A DNA stretch of 64,000 nt from Alkalibacter rhizosphaerae (GTDB lineage: Bacteria > Bacillota > Clostridia > Eubacteriales > Alkalibacteraceae): NCBI RefSeq assembly GCF_017352215.1, contig NZ_CP071444.1, positions 1 through 64,000 of the forward strand, given 5' to 3'. Below the pieces are notes generated by a model. The model was not told the DNA's origin. It did not search any database and saw only the letters and a program-made list of their open reading frames with translations. Below, piece by piece: positions 46,416 through 54,950 of the stretch (positions are counted from its first letter, which is position 1; every line of letters begins with the position of its first letter). The translations under genes were made by a program, and so were the position numbers.

Positions 46416-48010
46416 ATAAGCATGGAAAGGGACTCTTGCCGGCAATAGGTGAGCCAATCGCCGTTTTCGATCATGCTCTCTTTTGCAAGTTCTTTAAATA
46501 CCAGTTCCTTTTGGAATCCAGGATGTTCGTAAAGGGTGGACGCCAGTCGGTATAATTGGATCATTTTATCGTGGTCGGCAATTTTTCGATTCAAGGAAAG
46601 TTTTCCGTAATAATTGCTGGTAAAAACAGCTGCGGAGGAAATCACTCCCATGAAGAGGTCAAAAGCTTTTCGAACAAGATCCAGGTCGACTGTACCGGCG
46701 TAAACCAACGGATCAATCAGACGAAGCACACAAATGAAAAGAAAAGATACGATGGAAGCTCCCATCATTATTTTTTTTGTCAAAGATTGGAGTGCTTCTT
46801 TTTTGATGTCTTCTTTTCTTTTTTTGATGTGATAGGATAGTTGGTCTTCGATCCACAATTCCTTCAATTCTTTTGAAGAGAGTATGGCATTCTCCGGGGA
46901 ACCTGCCAGCAGAGAAGTTACTCCGTCTCGGATCCAGATATTGTTGGGGCGGTTGGGCCATGTCAGGTTTTCACAAATATTATGATGGATCCCGATCAAC
47001 AACAGATAGAATTGTACCCTTATGCTTTCTGACAAGACCCGATACTCGAGATACTTTTGTTGATATTTCCTGTTGTTGGTTCTTCGCAAAACGACAAACA
47101 TGCTCAATAAAAACAGACCATATCCAATCAGTAAGGATCCCTGATCCAATTGGTTGTATAATAAAAAAGCCAAAACCATCATGACAGCGAAAATGGAAAT
47201 CTGTAGCATGGAACGCAAGTATTTGTCCCGAAATGCAACGGACAATCCATCGGAGATTTGAAAGTTCTCGTGCATTTCTTTACAAATAGGGCCTAGAAGA
47301 GGTAATAATTCCTGATCCAATAGATTGTTGGAATCCCTGATCGGAATGGTTGCAGCGTCCTGATTGAAACGATCTGTTTGGTTCAAAGAATAAGCCAAAA
47401 CGCCTGGATCATTTTCATGAAGATAAATTTCAAAAGGATCCGTAATGTTCGGATTGGACTTTCTAGGTGTACTGATCTGTAAAACGGCGCCGTCGTTCAT
47501 GGCTTTGAACGGAGAGTCCTCCGAGTTGTAGAAGGGATGCAGCATGAAATCTACAACGGCGGCAGTGCCACAGTTGCTGACGTCTTCCTTGTTACCATCC
47601 CAAAGGGCGAGGAGCAGGTGACTGACCGAAGCGATATAGATCCCTGCTTGTCGATAATAGAAGTCCCGATCCTTAATCGTAGATTTTTCCTTGACCGGAG
47701 CGACAAAAACTTCCTTAGCCTGATGGAGACAAGATCGAAAGGTCTCTAAAGATTTTCCTTGAAAATCTTTTTCGTATTCTTTCTTTTCCATCGGAAGGAC
47801 CGCTACCAGTTCGATCCCAAGCTCTAAGGCCATCTTTGCGCAGAGCTGATCGGCGCCTGCAGCCAGACTGTTGACCATGTGCAATTTCGTATGAGGATAC
47901 GTGTTTATCAGACGTTTCAATTGGTCATGGACGATTTTTTCCAATACCATTTCATGCTCTTCTATAAGATCTCTATGTCCGGTAACACCCAGGATCATTG
48001 GTATGCCCAT
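46412..48010 (-). CDS. SLOG-domain protein with four-helix membrane C-terminus (putative effector)
   Basis: A 532-residue protein. The N-terminal 230 residues form a Rossmann-like SLOG domain: GVTGHRDL (8-15), SLAAGADQ (48-55) and LLLALWDGN (132-140) line the expected ligand pocket. Residues 269-286, 293-309, 415-432 and about 450-466 are hydrophobic. Between them is EYRVLSESIRVQFYLLLIGI, and the end is ESMIENGDWLTYCRQESL. I recall those patterns from SLOG-associated two-helix SLATT-type effectors. SLOG domains bind nucleotide signals such as NAD-derived cyclic molecules. ATG 48010 lies one base after the TIR gene stop, so the two are coupled. A signal-gated membrane effector is the working inference. 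Confidence 0.75.
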   Translation of the reverse strand: MGIPMILGVTGHRDLIEEHEMVLEKIVHDQLKRLINTYPHTKLHMVNSLAAGADQLCAKMALELGIELVAVLPMEKKEYEKDFQGKSLETFRSCLHQAKEVFVAPVKEKSTIKDRDFYYRQAGIYIASVSHLLLALWDGNKEDVSNCGTAAVVDFMLHPFYNSEDSPFKAMNDGAVLQISTPRKSNPNITDPFEIYLHENDPGVLAYSLNQTDRFNQDAATIPIRDSNNLLDQELLPLLGPICKEMHENFQISDGLSVAFRDKYLRSMLQISIFAVMMVLAFLLYNQLDQGSLLIGYGLFLLSMFVVLRRTNNRKYQQKYLEYRVLSESIRVQFYLLLIGIHHNICENLTWPNRPNNIWIRDGVTSLLAGSPENAILSSKELKELWIEDQLSYHIKKRKEDIKKEALQSLTKKIMMGASIVSFLFICVLRLIDPLVYAGTVDLDLVRKAFDLFMGVISSAAVFTSNYYGKLSLNRKIADHDKMIQLYRLASTLYEHPGFQKELVFKELAKESMIENGDWLTYCRQESLSMLI

Positions 48011-48011
48011 G

Positions 48012-50513
48012 TTAGTATTCCTTTCTCGTTTTATGGATTCGATTATTGATTGCATCCAACAGTAGATCCTGTTGGGAAAACAGCTTGCCGATCTCGGCGG
48101 ATCCATCTCCATTGATCAGAACGGCTTGTGTATTGTTCCTGTCAAAACCCATGTCGTTTATCATTGGATCCTTGCTTTTTAATGTAAACAAGTGTATGGC
48201 CTGCTGTGTGTCAAAAACCAAAGCTTCTTGTTGTTGGGAACAAAAGATCATGATTTTTCGTCCATCCGGCGAAAACTCCAGCCGGTCTACTGCTCCTGTT
48301 GCAGGAATGACAGAGCGGATCTGGCCAAGTTCCAAATCAAAAAGCATGACCCGGCCATCCTTGGAGGCACTAGCCATTAATCCTTCATGGAAAATCATGT
48401 CCGTCACCGGCAGAGTGTGTTCGGCGATTCCGTATAAGGCCCTGTTGGAACTTCCAATTTTCCAAATTTCAACAAAGCCGTCGCTGTGGGCAAGGGCAAG
48501 AAAAATACCGTCTGGAGAAGAATACATTTGAGGCGGTGCAGATCCAAAAGTGGGATCCGAAACATGGTTCGTTTCCAATTGGATCTCTTTATCGTCCGGA
48601 GGAGTGAACCTGGGTGTGAAAAATAAAGGTTCATCGTAATCGGGCATCGTTGTCACAGTAGCGTTGTCCGGTGTGGCGAAGGCGCCAACATGGCCGTTTT
48701 CTGTGGATAATAGGAGTGATCCGTTACGATGAAAAATAGCATCGCTTCCTTTCAAATCATAAAAATCCGTTAACAGAACTCCTGTTTCCACATCATAAAG
48801 TCGAAATCCCCATTGATGGATTAAAAGATAAGACCCGTCCGGACTGAAAGTGGAACGACAAATTTGATTTTCCAACATTTCACTGTCGATTTTCTGATTT
48901 ATTTCCTCCTCTTCAAGATCCAGAAGATCGACCGACAAGGTGCTGGAAAGGGCCAGAAGATTTTGGGAGGGAGAGAAGCTCATATCCGTTACATCGCCGC
49001 TGGTCATTTCATACGAAAAGAAGATCTGCCTGCTATTCATGTTCCAGATCTCGACAGTTGGACCGCTTGAACTGGCCAATAAGCTTCCATCCGCATTGAA
49101 GGCCAACATCTCTTCGTACCGATCGTCTTTGTCATCCAGGGTCCACGTCCCCTTGTTTTCCAGATCCCAAATATGGATCTTCCCATCCAAATCACCCAGC
49201 AAACCCAGTATTTTGCCATCATCGGAGACGGTAACGGAAGCGTATCTGGTGGCAAAGGATTGGAGATCTTCCATCAGCACTTCTTCTTGGTTTGTAGCTG
49301 TATTCCAAAGGAGGAGGCGATCTTCTTCTTTGATCACCATCTGATCGGGTGTGGAAGTAAAAGAGGCAAAACCCAGCACCCAGGATTCTCTGTCTTCCAT
49401 TTTATATTCCCACAGTTTTTCGCCGTTGTTACTGTCCCAGATCGTCAAGCTGTTTTCCCAATGACAGATGGTGAAGAACTGTTGGCCATCTTTCGAAAAA
49501 CCTACAGAACCCAGGGGTTCCAGGTTGTTGTTGACGGTAAAAAGCATTTCTCCGTCGTATGGATCGATCAGGACGGCTGAATTGGTGTTGGCAATGGCCA
49601 GTAGACGATCACCAGTTGGAGAAAAGGTCAAATCTGTCAAGATCATGTTGTTGTTTTTGATATAGGAGATCTCATCTCCAAGATTGGCATACATGGAGGA
49701 TTCCAACGCATTTTGCAGCGTTTCCTCCTGATCGTGCTGGATTTTCGAACTGATTTCCAGTGCATCCAAGGCGTGGATGGAAGCTGCGATTTTGTCACCT
49801 TGTCTGGTTGCCAAGGTTGATTTTTCCAAAAGCAAAAGCATTTCGTTTCGGTAGGAATTGTCCCTTTCTTTGGCGATAATGGCATTCCTGTTTATGGCAT
49901 ACAAGCCAAAAGCGGCCAACAAGAGACTGGTGGCTGCGGAAATTTTTGCAATATTTCTCAGCCGCTGTTCTTTTGCGCGCTGTTTCAAATCGTCGAAGGA
50001 AACGCCCAGGATGGGTGCCAGGATCCGAAGTTTTTCCACTTTTAACTTCTTCAACATTTCTTTGGGGTCCGTCGATCGAACATCTGCCGCCAGTGGTTCC
50101 ACTTCTACTTTGACTCCGTCAATGGTTCGAAAACGAAGTTGGGGAGGGAAGGACTCTTCCGGTTCTCCTTCCACCAACAAGGTCAAGATATGATCTTCTT
50201 TACCCATGGCTATAAAAGCATCGATCTCCTTCATGCACCATTTGGAAGCAGGAAGCCGGGGTGTGCAAATGACGATCAACCAATTGCTCTCTTCCAAAGC
50301 ATGTTGAATGTCCATGCCCAGATCTGCAGATGTGGGAAGCTCTTCCTGATCGCGGAATACTTTTCCCATTTTTTTAATACCGAGACGCTTTTTTAAAGTG
50401 GACGGTATGGAATAGGACTCTATTTGACGATGGAGTTCTTTTGCGATGTCCATATCCGGCTTAATGTGGCGATAGCTGATGAATGCTTGATAAGTATAGG
50501 ATCGGTGGTCCAT
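48012..50513 (-). CDS. TIR-transmembrane-WD40 protein
   Basis: An 833-residue protein. Residues 6-110 form a TIR domain: AFISYRH (strand A), KVFRDQEELP (BB-loop-like), LIVICTPRLP and SKWCMKEIDAF. The latter has E96 in the SxWCxxE position, which is the catalytic Glu of NAD-cleaving TIR domains. A coiled, basic segment (150-190) leads to one transmembrane helix (about 191-208). The rest, about 600 residues, holds ten or more WD40-like blades (for example DGKIHIWDLENK, VEIWNMNSRQ, FVEIWKIGS, DGRVMLFDLELG). WD40 would lie outside or inside depending on topology. It probably senses a ligand through the propeller and makes a nucleotide signal read by the SLOG partner. Confidence 0.85.
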   Translation of the reverse strand: MDHRSYTYQAFISYRHIKPDMDIAKELHRQIESYSIPSTLKKRLGIKKMGKVFRDQEELPTSADLGMDIQHALEESNWLIVICTPRLPASKWCMKEIDAFIAMGKEDHILTLLVEGEPEESFPPQLRFRTIDGVKVEVEPLAADVRSTDPKEMLKKLKVEKLRILAPILGVSFDDLKQRAKEQRLRNIAKISAATSLLLAAFGLYAINRNAIIAKERDNSYRNEMLLLLEKSTLATRQGDKIAASIHALDALEISSKIQHDQEETLQNALESSMYANLGDEISYIKNNNMILTDLTFSPTGDRLLAIANTNSAVLIDPYDGEMLFTVNNNLEPLGSVGFSKDGQQFFTICHWENSLTIWDSNNGEKLWEYKMEDRESWVLGFASFTSTPDQMVIKEEDRLLLWNTATNQEEVLMEDLQSFATRYASVTVSDDGKILGLLGDLDGKIHIWDLENKGTWTLDDKDDRYEEMLAFNADGSLLASSSGPTVEIWNMNSRQIFFSYEMTSGDVTDMSFSPSQNLLALSSTLSVDLLDLEEEEINQKIDSEMLENQICRSTFSPDGSYLLIHQWGFRLYDVETGVLLTDFYDLKGSDAIFHRNGSLLLSTENGHVGAFATPDNATVTTMPDYDEPLFFTPRFTPPDDKEIQLETNHVSDPTFGSAPPQMYSSPDGIFLALAHSDGFVEIWKIGSSNRALYGIAEHTLPVTDMIFHEGLMASASKDGRVMLFDLELGQIRSVIPATGAVDRLEFSPDGRKIMIFCSQQQEALVFDTQQAIHLFTLKSKDPMINDMGFDRNNTQAVLINGDGSAEIGKLFSQQDLLLDAINNRIHKTRKEY

Positions 50514-50639
50514 GATCGATGCCTCATTTCATCTTTTGATCTACCTCATATATATCATAAAACAAATAAATCAAACCTTCCACCAATGAAGGATGATGAT
50601 TATTTTTTTGTGATAGATGAGATGTAGCATGGTTCTGGG

Positions 50640-50668
50640 TTGGGCATGGAGGCAGAGCATGATATAAT
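50640..50668 (+). promoter_or_regulatory. Promoter of the aldo/keto reductase gene
   Basis: TTGGGC (50640-50645), 17-base spacer, TATAAT (50663-50668), with TGA before the -10 (extended -10). Confidence 0.6.
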
Positions 50669-50694
50669 GACAGAAAAAGTTTTAGGAGGGTCCA

Positions 50695-51834
50695 ATGAAA
50701 AAATTAGGCTTTGGATATATGAGATTGCCTCTCATGGATGATCAGGACAAAAAATCTTTCGATTTCGAGACACTTAATGCCATGGTGGATGCTTTTATGG
50801 ACAGAGGATTCACGTATTTTGATACGGCGTATGTCTATCATGATTACCAGTCGGAGAAGGCGCTGCGGGAAAGCCTGGTAAAAAGGTACCCCAGAGAATC
50901 CTTTACAGTGGCAACAAAGCTTCCCATGCGGGATTTTCACACCAAAGAGGAAATGGGAAAGATCTTTAATGAACAGTTGGAAAATTGCGGAGTGGACTAT
51001 TTTGACTACTACATGCTCCATAACATCGGTCATAATTCCTACAAAAAAGCGGTAGAGTTTGACAGTTTCGATTTTGGTTTTCAGAAAAAGAAAGAAGGGA
51101 AAGTCAAGAAGTTTGGTTTTTCTTTTCACGAAACACCGGAGTTGTTGGAGGAGATCTTTCAAAAATATCCAGGACTGGATTTCGTCCAGCTCCAATTGAA
51201 TTATGTGGATTGGGATCATCCCAACATTCAGTCCCGACGTTGTCTGGAGTTGGCAAACCAATATGAGATCCCTGTCATCGTCATGGAGCCCATCAAGGGA
51301 GGGAATCTGGTTCAAGTACCAGAAAAAGCAGAGATGTTGATGAAGACTTACGACTCCAACGCTTCCATACCATCCTGGGCCTTGCGTTTTGCAGCCAGTC
51401 AAAAAGGGGTTTTCATGGTTTTGAGCGGCATGAACGCCATGGAACAGATAGAAGACAATATGAATGCCTTGGATCCATTTATTCCTCTGAATGAAAGGGA
51501 GTACTCCATTATCGGACAGGTAGTAGAGGCGATCAACGAATATACAGCCATTGACTGCACCACATGCGGATATTGTGAGAAAGAGTGTCCCCAAAACATT
51601 GCCATTCCAGACTATTTTTCCTTGTACAATAGCGCAAAAAGAAACACAGGGGACAATCGTTCCAGCCAATTTGTCTACTATATGAACTTGACGGCCACCA
51701 GAGGGAAGGCATCGGATTGTATCGAATGCAGAAAATGTGAAAGTGCCTGTCCCCAGCATTTGGAAATCAGCCAACTCTTAAAGGATGTGGCAGCAGAATT
51801 TGAAAAAGGGCCGGGGCTACCTTCCAGAAAGTAA
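50695..51834 (+). CDS. Aldo/keto reductase with C-terminal 2x4Fe-4S domain
   Basis: A 379-residue oxidoreductase. The TIM-barrel AKR part has the tetrad region: DTAYVYHDYQSE (Tyr), VATKLPMRD (Lys) and YYMLHNIGHN (His). Residues 280-360 carry two ferredoxin-like clusters, CTTCGYCEKECP and CIECRKCESACP, each followed by a CP-type motif. This architecture occurs in anaerobes, where the reductase may exchange electrons with ferredoxin as well as NADPH. Substrate is unknown. The ribosome site AGGAGGG precedes ATG 50695. The next gene is convergent after 12 bases. Confidence 0.9.
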   Translation: MKKLGFGYMRLPLMDDQDKKSFDFETLNAMVDAFMDRGFTYFDTAYVYHDYQSEKALRESLVKRYPRESFTVATKLPMRDFHTKEEMGKIFNEQLENCGVDYFDYYMLHNIGHNSYKKAVEFDSFDFGFQKKKEGKVKKFGFSFHETPELLEEIFQKYPGLDFVQLQLNYVDWDHPNIQSRRCLELANQYEIPVIVMEPIKGGNLVQVPEKAEMLMKTYDSNASIPSWALRFAASQKGVFMVLSGMNAMEQIEDNMNALDPFIPLNEREYSIIGQVVEAINEYTAIDCTTCGYCEKECPQNIAIPDYFSLYNSAKRNTGDNRSSQFVYYMNLTATRGKASDCIECRKCESACPQHLEISQLLKDVAAEFEKGPGLPSRK

Positions 51835-51846
51835 ACCGGTCTTCTT

Positions 51847-52221
51847 TCAGGGGATTTCATCGGTTCGTATATGAAAAGGTATAGGATCATTCTCTACTGG
51901 CAGATCGATGATGTCCACGGCGACAACTTTCGCCCGTTTTAAAGATTCCATGAAATGAATGAGAAATCGTATCCTGTTTTGTTCTCCGTGTATTTGAGCT
52001 TCCACGCTGCCGTCCTTTTGATTGCGGACCCAGCCGGAAAGACCCAGTTTTTTTGACAATTCAAAGATCTCCAAACGAAATCCCACTTTCTGGACTCTTC
52101 CGTGAAAGACCAAACGTTGATGTACGGTGGGACCTTCTTCAAAATGGGGAAGTTCGATCTTTTGCACTTGCCGGAGGACGTAACTGTTTTTTACATCTTT
52201 AAAATATTTTTTCAAGCTCAT
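51847..52221 (-). CDS. Acylphosphatase-domain protein with N-terminal extension
   Basis: A 124-residue protein whose C-terminal 85 residues form an acylphosphatase fold: FHGRVQKVGFRLEIFELSKKLGLSGWVRNQKDGSVEAQIHG. The catalytic Arg (GFR) and Asn (VRN) are both present. Typical enzymes are about 90 residues, and the first 35 residues here are extra and basic. It hydrolyses acyl phosphates such as acetyl phosphate. It is downstream of the Crp/Fnr gene with a 13-base gap, so they are probably co-transcribed. Confidence 0.87.
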   Translation of the reverse strand: MSLKKYFKDVKNSYVLRQVQKIELPHFEEGPTVHQRLVFHGRVQKVGFRLEIFELSKKLGLSGWVRNQKDGSVEAQIHGEQNRIRFLIHFMESLKRAKVVAVDIIDLPVENDPIPFHIRTDEIP

Positions 52222-52234
52222 GAATCTGCTCCTT

Positions 52235-52888
52235 TCATGGTTCCAGGTGGAATCGCTTCAACGATGTCGGATCCAGGATCTCGATCTGTCGATATCGGGT
52301 GGCGATCCACTTTTTTTGTGCAAACTGTCGTAAAATACGACTGACGGTCACACGGCGTACTCCAACGGCGTTTCCGATCTCTTCCTGTGTCCCTTTGATC
52401 AGACCGTTGTTTTGATCCCCCTGCTGCAACAAATACTGGGCGATGCGTTTTTCCGCCGTCAAAAACGTCAAGTCGTCGATTTCCCGGCTTAGCATTCGAA
52501 CTTTTTTTGACAGATGGACCATCAAGGTGAAGGCGAATGTGGGATGGGCTTGAAACAAACTCAACACGTCTGTTTGGTTCAGGGAGATGACCAGTGAATC
52601 CTCTTGAGCTCTTGCAGATGAAATGCGTGGGAATCCATCAAAAAATGATGCTTCACCAAAAATGTCGCCGGGTCCGTAACTCGTCAATTTTTTCTCTGTT
52701 CCATCGGGCGAAGTGACAAAAGCTTGGATCCTTCCTTTTTTCAAGTAATAGAAATGATGGGCGGTTTCTTCCTGACGATAGATTCGTTCTCCCGTTTTGT
52801 ATAAATTAGCTTCTGTGGTTTGAATGGATTGAAGCCAGTCTTCCGGCACATTAACAGATTGGTCGAAATAGCGAAGTTTTCGGTTCAT
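52235..52888 (-). CDS. Crp/Fnr-family transcriptional regulator
   Basis: A 217-residue regulator. The N-terminal cyclic-nucleotide-binding fold (HHFYYLKKGRIQAFVTSPDGTEKKLTSYGPGDIFGEASFFDGFPRISSARAQEDSLV) precedes a winged helix with GTQEEIGNAVGVRRVTVSRILRQF. No N-terminal cysteine cluster is present, so it is not a classic FNR oxygen sensor. A FixK/CooA or organic-ligand-sensing type is possible. ATG 52888 has GGAGGT upstream; the GTG at 52894 overlaps it. It is divergent from leuC, which may be a target. Confidence 0.9.
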   Translation of the reverse strand: MNRKLRYFDQSVNVPEDWLQSIQTTEANLYKTGERIYRQEETAHHFYYLKKGRIQAFVTSPDGTEKKLTSYGPGDIFGEASFFDGFPRISSARAQEDSLVISLNQTDVLSLFQAHPTFAFTLMVHLSKKVRMLSREIDDLTFLTAEKRIAQYLLQQGDQNNGLIKGTQEEIGNAVGVRRVTVSRILRQFAQKKWIATRYRQIEILDPTSLKRFHLEP

Positions 52889-52998
52889 TGGCACCTCCTA
52901 CAAAAATTTTCTACATTGTATCATTATATACATTCTTTTAGCAATATATATGGCATAATATAGGTAGTATATGCGTTTCGTGTAAAGGAGAAGAGAGT

Positions 52999-54294
52999 AT
53001 GGGAAAAACAATCGCAGAAAAAATATTTGATGCTCACCGAGTGGAAGAACCTTTTCCAGGAACCCACGTTTTAAAATTGGACAGTGTCTTTTGTCATGAA
53101 ATCACCACACCCATCGCCATTACAGACCTGATGGCTCGCGGAATGGATCGAGTTTTTGATCCGACAAAGATCAAGGCAGTCATCGATCATGTGACACCGG
53201 CCAAGGATTCAAAAACGGCGGCACAAGGGAAGATCCTCCGAGATTGGGCAAGAAGACATGATATAAAGGACTTTTTTGACATCGGGAGAAACGGGGTATG
53301 CCACGCTATATTCCCGGAGAAAGGATTTGTCCGACCCGGATATACAGTGATTATGGGAGATTCCCACACATGTACCCATGGCGCTTTCGGAGCTTTTGCA
53401 GCCGGGGTGGGTACTACCGATCTGGAAGTGGGGATCCTGAAAGGCGTTTGCGCTTTCCGTTTTCCGAAAACCATTAAATTCGTTTTAAAGGGGACCTTGC
53501 AGCCCGGAGTCTATGCAAAAGATCTGATCCTCTTCATCATTCGAGAGCTGACCGTCAACGGAGCAACGGACATGGTCATTGAATTTACAGGTCCCGTAGT
53601 GGACGACATGAGCATGGAAGCGCGAATGACCTTATGCAACATGGCCATTGAGGCAGGCGGAACCAGCGGGATTTGTTATCCGGATCGGACGACGGTGGAT
53701 TATCTATGGGAATTCATCCAGGATGAGTTCGACTCAAAGGAGCAAGCTGTCGAAGAGTATGCAAAATGGAAATCGGACGAAGATGCCGTTTACGAAAAAG
53801 TGTACGAGTTCGACATTTCCCAACTGGAACCCATGGTGACATTTGGTTACAAACCGGATCAAGTGAAGACGGTCCATGAAATGGAAGGGGAACCTATCGA
53901 TCAGATCTACATCGGTAGCTGCACCAACGGGCGGATCGAAGATTTGCGAGAGGCCGCCAAGGTGCTAAAAGACAAGAAGATCAGCGATCGTGTCCGAGGG
54001 ATCGTCAGTCCGGCAACACCGGGGGTGTATAAAAAAGCGCTGCAGGAAGGCATCATCGAAATATTTCAAGACGCCGGCTTTTGTGTGACGAACCCTACTT
54101 GTGGTGCATGTTTGGGCATGAGCAATGGTGTTCTGGCGGATGGAGAAGTTTGTGCATCCACCACTAACCGAAATTTTAATGGAAGAATGGGCAAAGGGGG
54201 CATGGTACATTTGATGAGTCCAGCCACTGCCGCCGCATCTGCCATTGAAGGAAAGATCACCAATTCTCCACTTTACGAAGGCGGGGTGCTTTAA
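52999..54294 (+). CDS. leuC: 3-isopropylmalate dehydratase-family large subunit (aconitase superfamily)
   Basis: A 431-residue 4Fe-4S hydro-lyase of the LeuC/homoaconitase subgroup. Cluster ligands are in SCTNG (near 53927) and in NPTCGACLG (near 54090). MGDSHTCTHGAFGAFAAGVGTTDLE and KGGMVHLMSPATAAASAIEGK are further family motifs. It pairs with the small subunit that follows directly. The length of 431 is of the archaeal/bacterial LeuC2 type. No leuA or leuB is near, so 2,3-dimethylmalate, citramalate/methylmalate or homoaconitate dehydration are real alternatives to leucine synthesis. Confidence 0.82.
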   Translation: MGKTIAEKIFDAHRVEEPFPGTHVLKLDSVFCHEITTPIAITDLMARGMDRVFDPTKIKAVIDHVTPAKDSKTAAQGKILRDWARRHDIKDFFDIGRNGVCHAIFPEKGFVRPGYTVIMGDSHTCTHGAFGAFAAGVGTTDLEVGILKGVCAFRFPKTIKFVLKGTLQPGVYAKDLILFIIRELTVNGATDMVIEFTGPVVDDMSMEARMTLCNMAIEAGGTSGICYPDRTTVDYLWEFIQDEFDSKEQAVEEYAKWKSDEDAVYEKVYEFDISQLEPMVTFGYKPDQVKTVHEMEGEPIDQIYIGSCTNGRIEDLREAAKVLKDKKISDRVRGIVSPATPGVYKKALQEGIIEIFQDAGFCVTNPTCGACLGMSNGVLADGEVCASTTNRNFNGRMGKGGMVHLMSPATAAASAIEGKITNSPLYEGGVL

Positions 54295-54819
54295 ATGAAA
54301 GTATTTAAAGGTAAAGCATTATTTTTGGACCGAAATGACATCAATACCGACGAGATCATCCCAGCCAAGTATCTGACAGAGATCACAAAAGAAGCATTGA
54401 AGCCTTACTTGCTGGAGGATTTGACGTTGCCTGGCTTTGACAGTGAAGCAGATGTGATAGACAAAGCCTTCATCGTAAGCCGGGAAAACTTCGGATGCGG
54501 TTCTTCCCGAGAACATGCGCCTTGGGCGTTGGAAGTCAACGGGATCTATGCGGTCATAGCGGAAAGCTTCGCTCGGATCTTTCGACAAAACATGTTCAAT
54601 TGCGGAATGTATGCCATCGAGTTGCCCGCAGAAACCATTGATCATCTGTTTCAAGACTATGCAGGGAAAGACGTTACCATGAAGATCGATGTGGACAAGG
54701 ACCAGTTGATCATAACGGCAGACGGTAGGGATGAGATCATTGGATTTTCCATTGGAGGTTTTGATAAAACCTTGGTAATGGAAGACGGATGGGTCGGCTA
54801 CGCAGACAAGAACTATTGA
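54295..54819 (+). CDS. leuD: 3-isopropylmalate dehydratase-family small subunit
   Basis: A 174-residue swivel-domain partner. The N-terminus KVFKGKALFLDRNDINTDEIIPAKYLTEI and the central ENFGCGSSREHAPWAL (substrate-binding Ser/Arg) are clear. FARIFRQNMFNCGMYAIELP follows. It starts at the base after the leuC stop. The YLTEI motif between strand and GSSREH helix is a specificity loop that differs among isopropylmalate, methylmalate and homoaconitate enzymes. I cannot decide substrate from it with confidence. Confidence 0.82.
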   Translation: MKVFKGKALFLDRNDINTDEIIPAKYLTEITKEALKPYLLEDLTLPGFDSEADVIDKAFIVSRENFGCGSSREHAPWALEVNGIYAVIAESFARIFRQNMFNCGMYAIELPAETIDHLFQDYAGKDVTMKIDVDKDQLIITADGRDEIIGFSIGGFDKTLVMEDGWVGYADKNY

Positions 54820-54823
54820 AAGG

Positions 54824-54852
54824 ATGGGAAGCAGGCCGCTGCTTCCCATTTT
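54824..54852 (+). terminator. Terminator after leuD-like gene
   Basis: Eleven-pair stem ATGGGAAGCAG / CTGCTTCCCAT with GCCG loop, followed by TTTTA. Confidence 0.85.
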
Positions 54853-54906
54853 ACATGTTTTATAGAAAGGAAAGCCCTTTCAAGAGGGATAAGAATGTGG
54901 GATCTA

Positions 54907-54915
54907 TGGTATAAT
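54907..54915 (+). promoter_or_regulatory. Extended -10 promoter of the Cof-type phosphatase gene
   Basis: TGG-TATAAT at 54907-54915 without a recognisable -35. A start point near 54922 makes the ATG at 54924 leaderless, so ATG 54951 is preferred. Confidence 0.5.
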
Positions 54916-54950
54916 AATCAAACATGAAAAAGATTGGATGGGATAAAAGA

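Noticed and set aside
50704-51774. 356-codon open frame on the minus strand opposite the aldo/keto reductase
   Set aside because: The plus strand carries clear AKR and iron-sulfur motifs, and the reverse reading has no motif or ribosome site.
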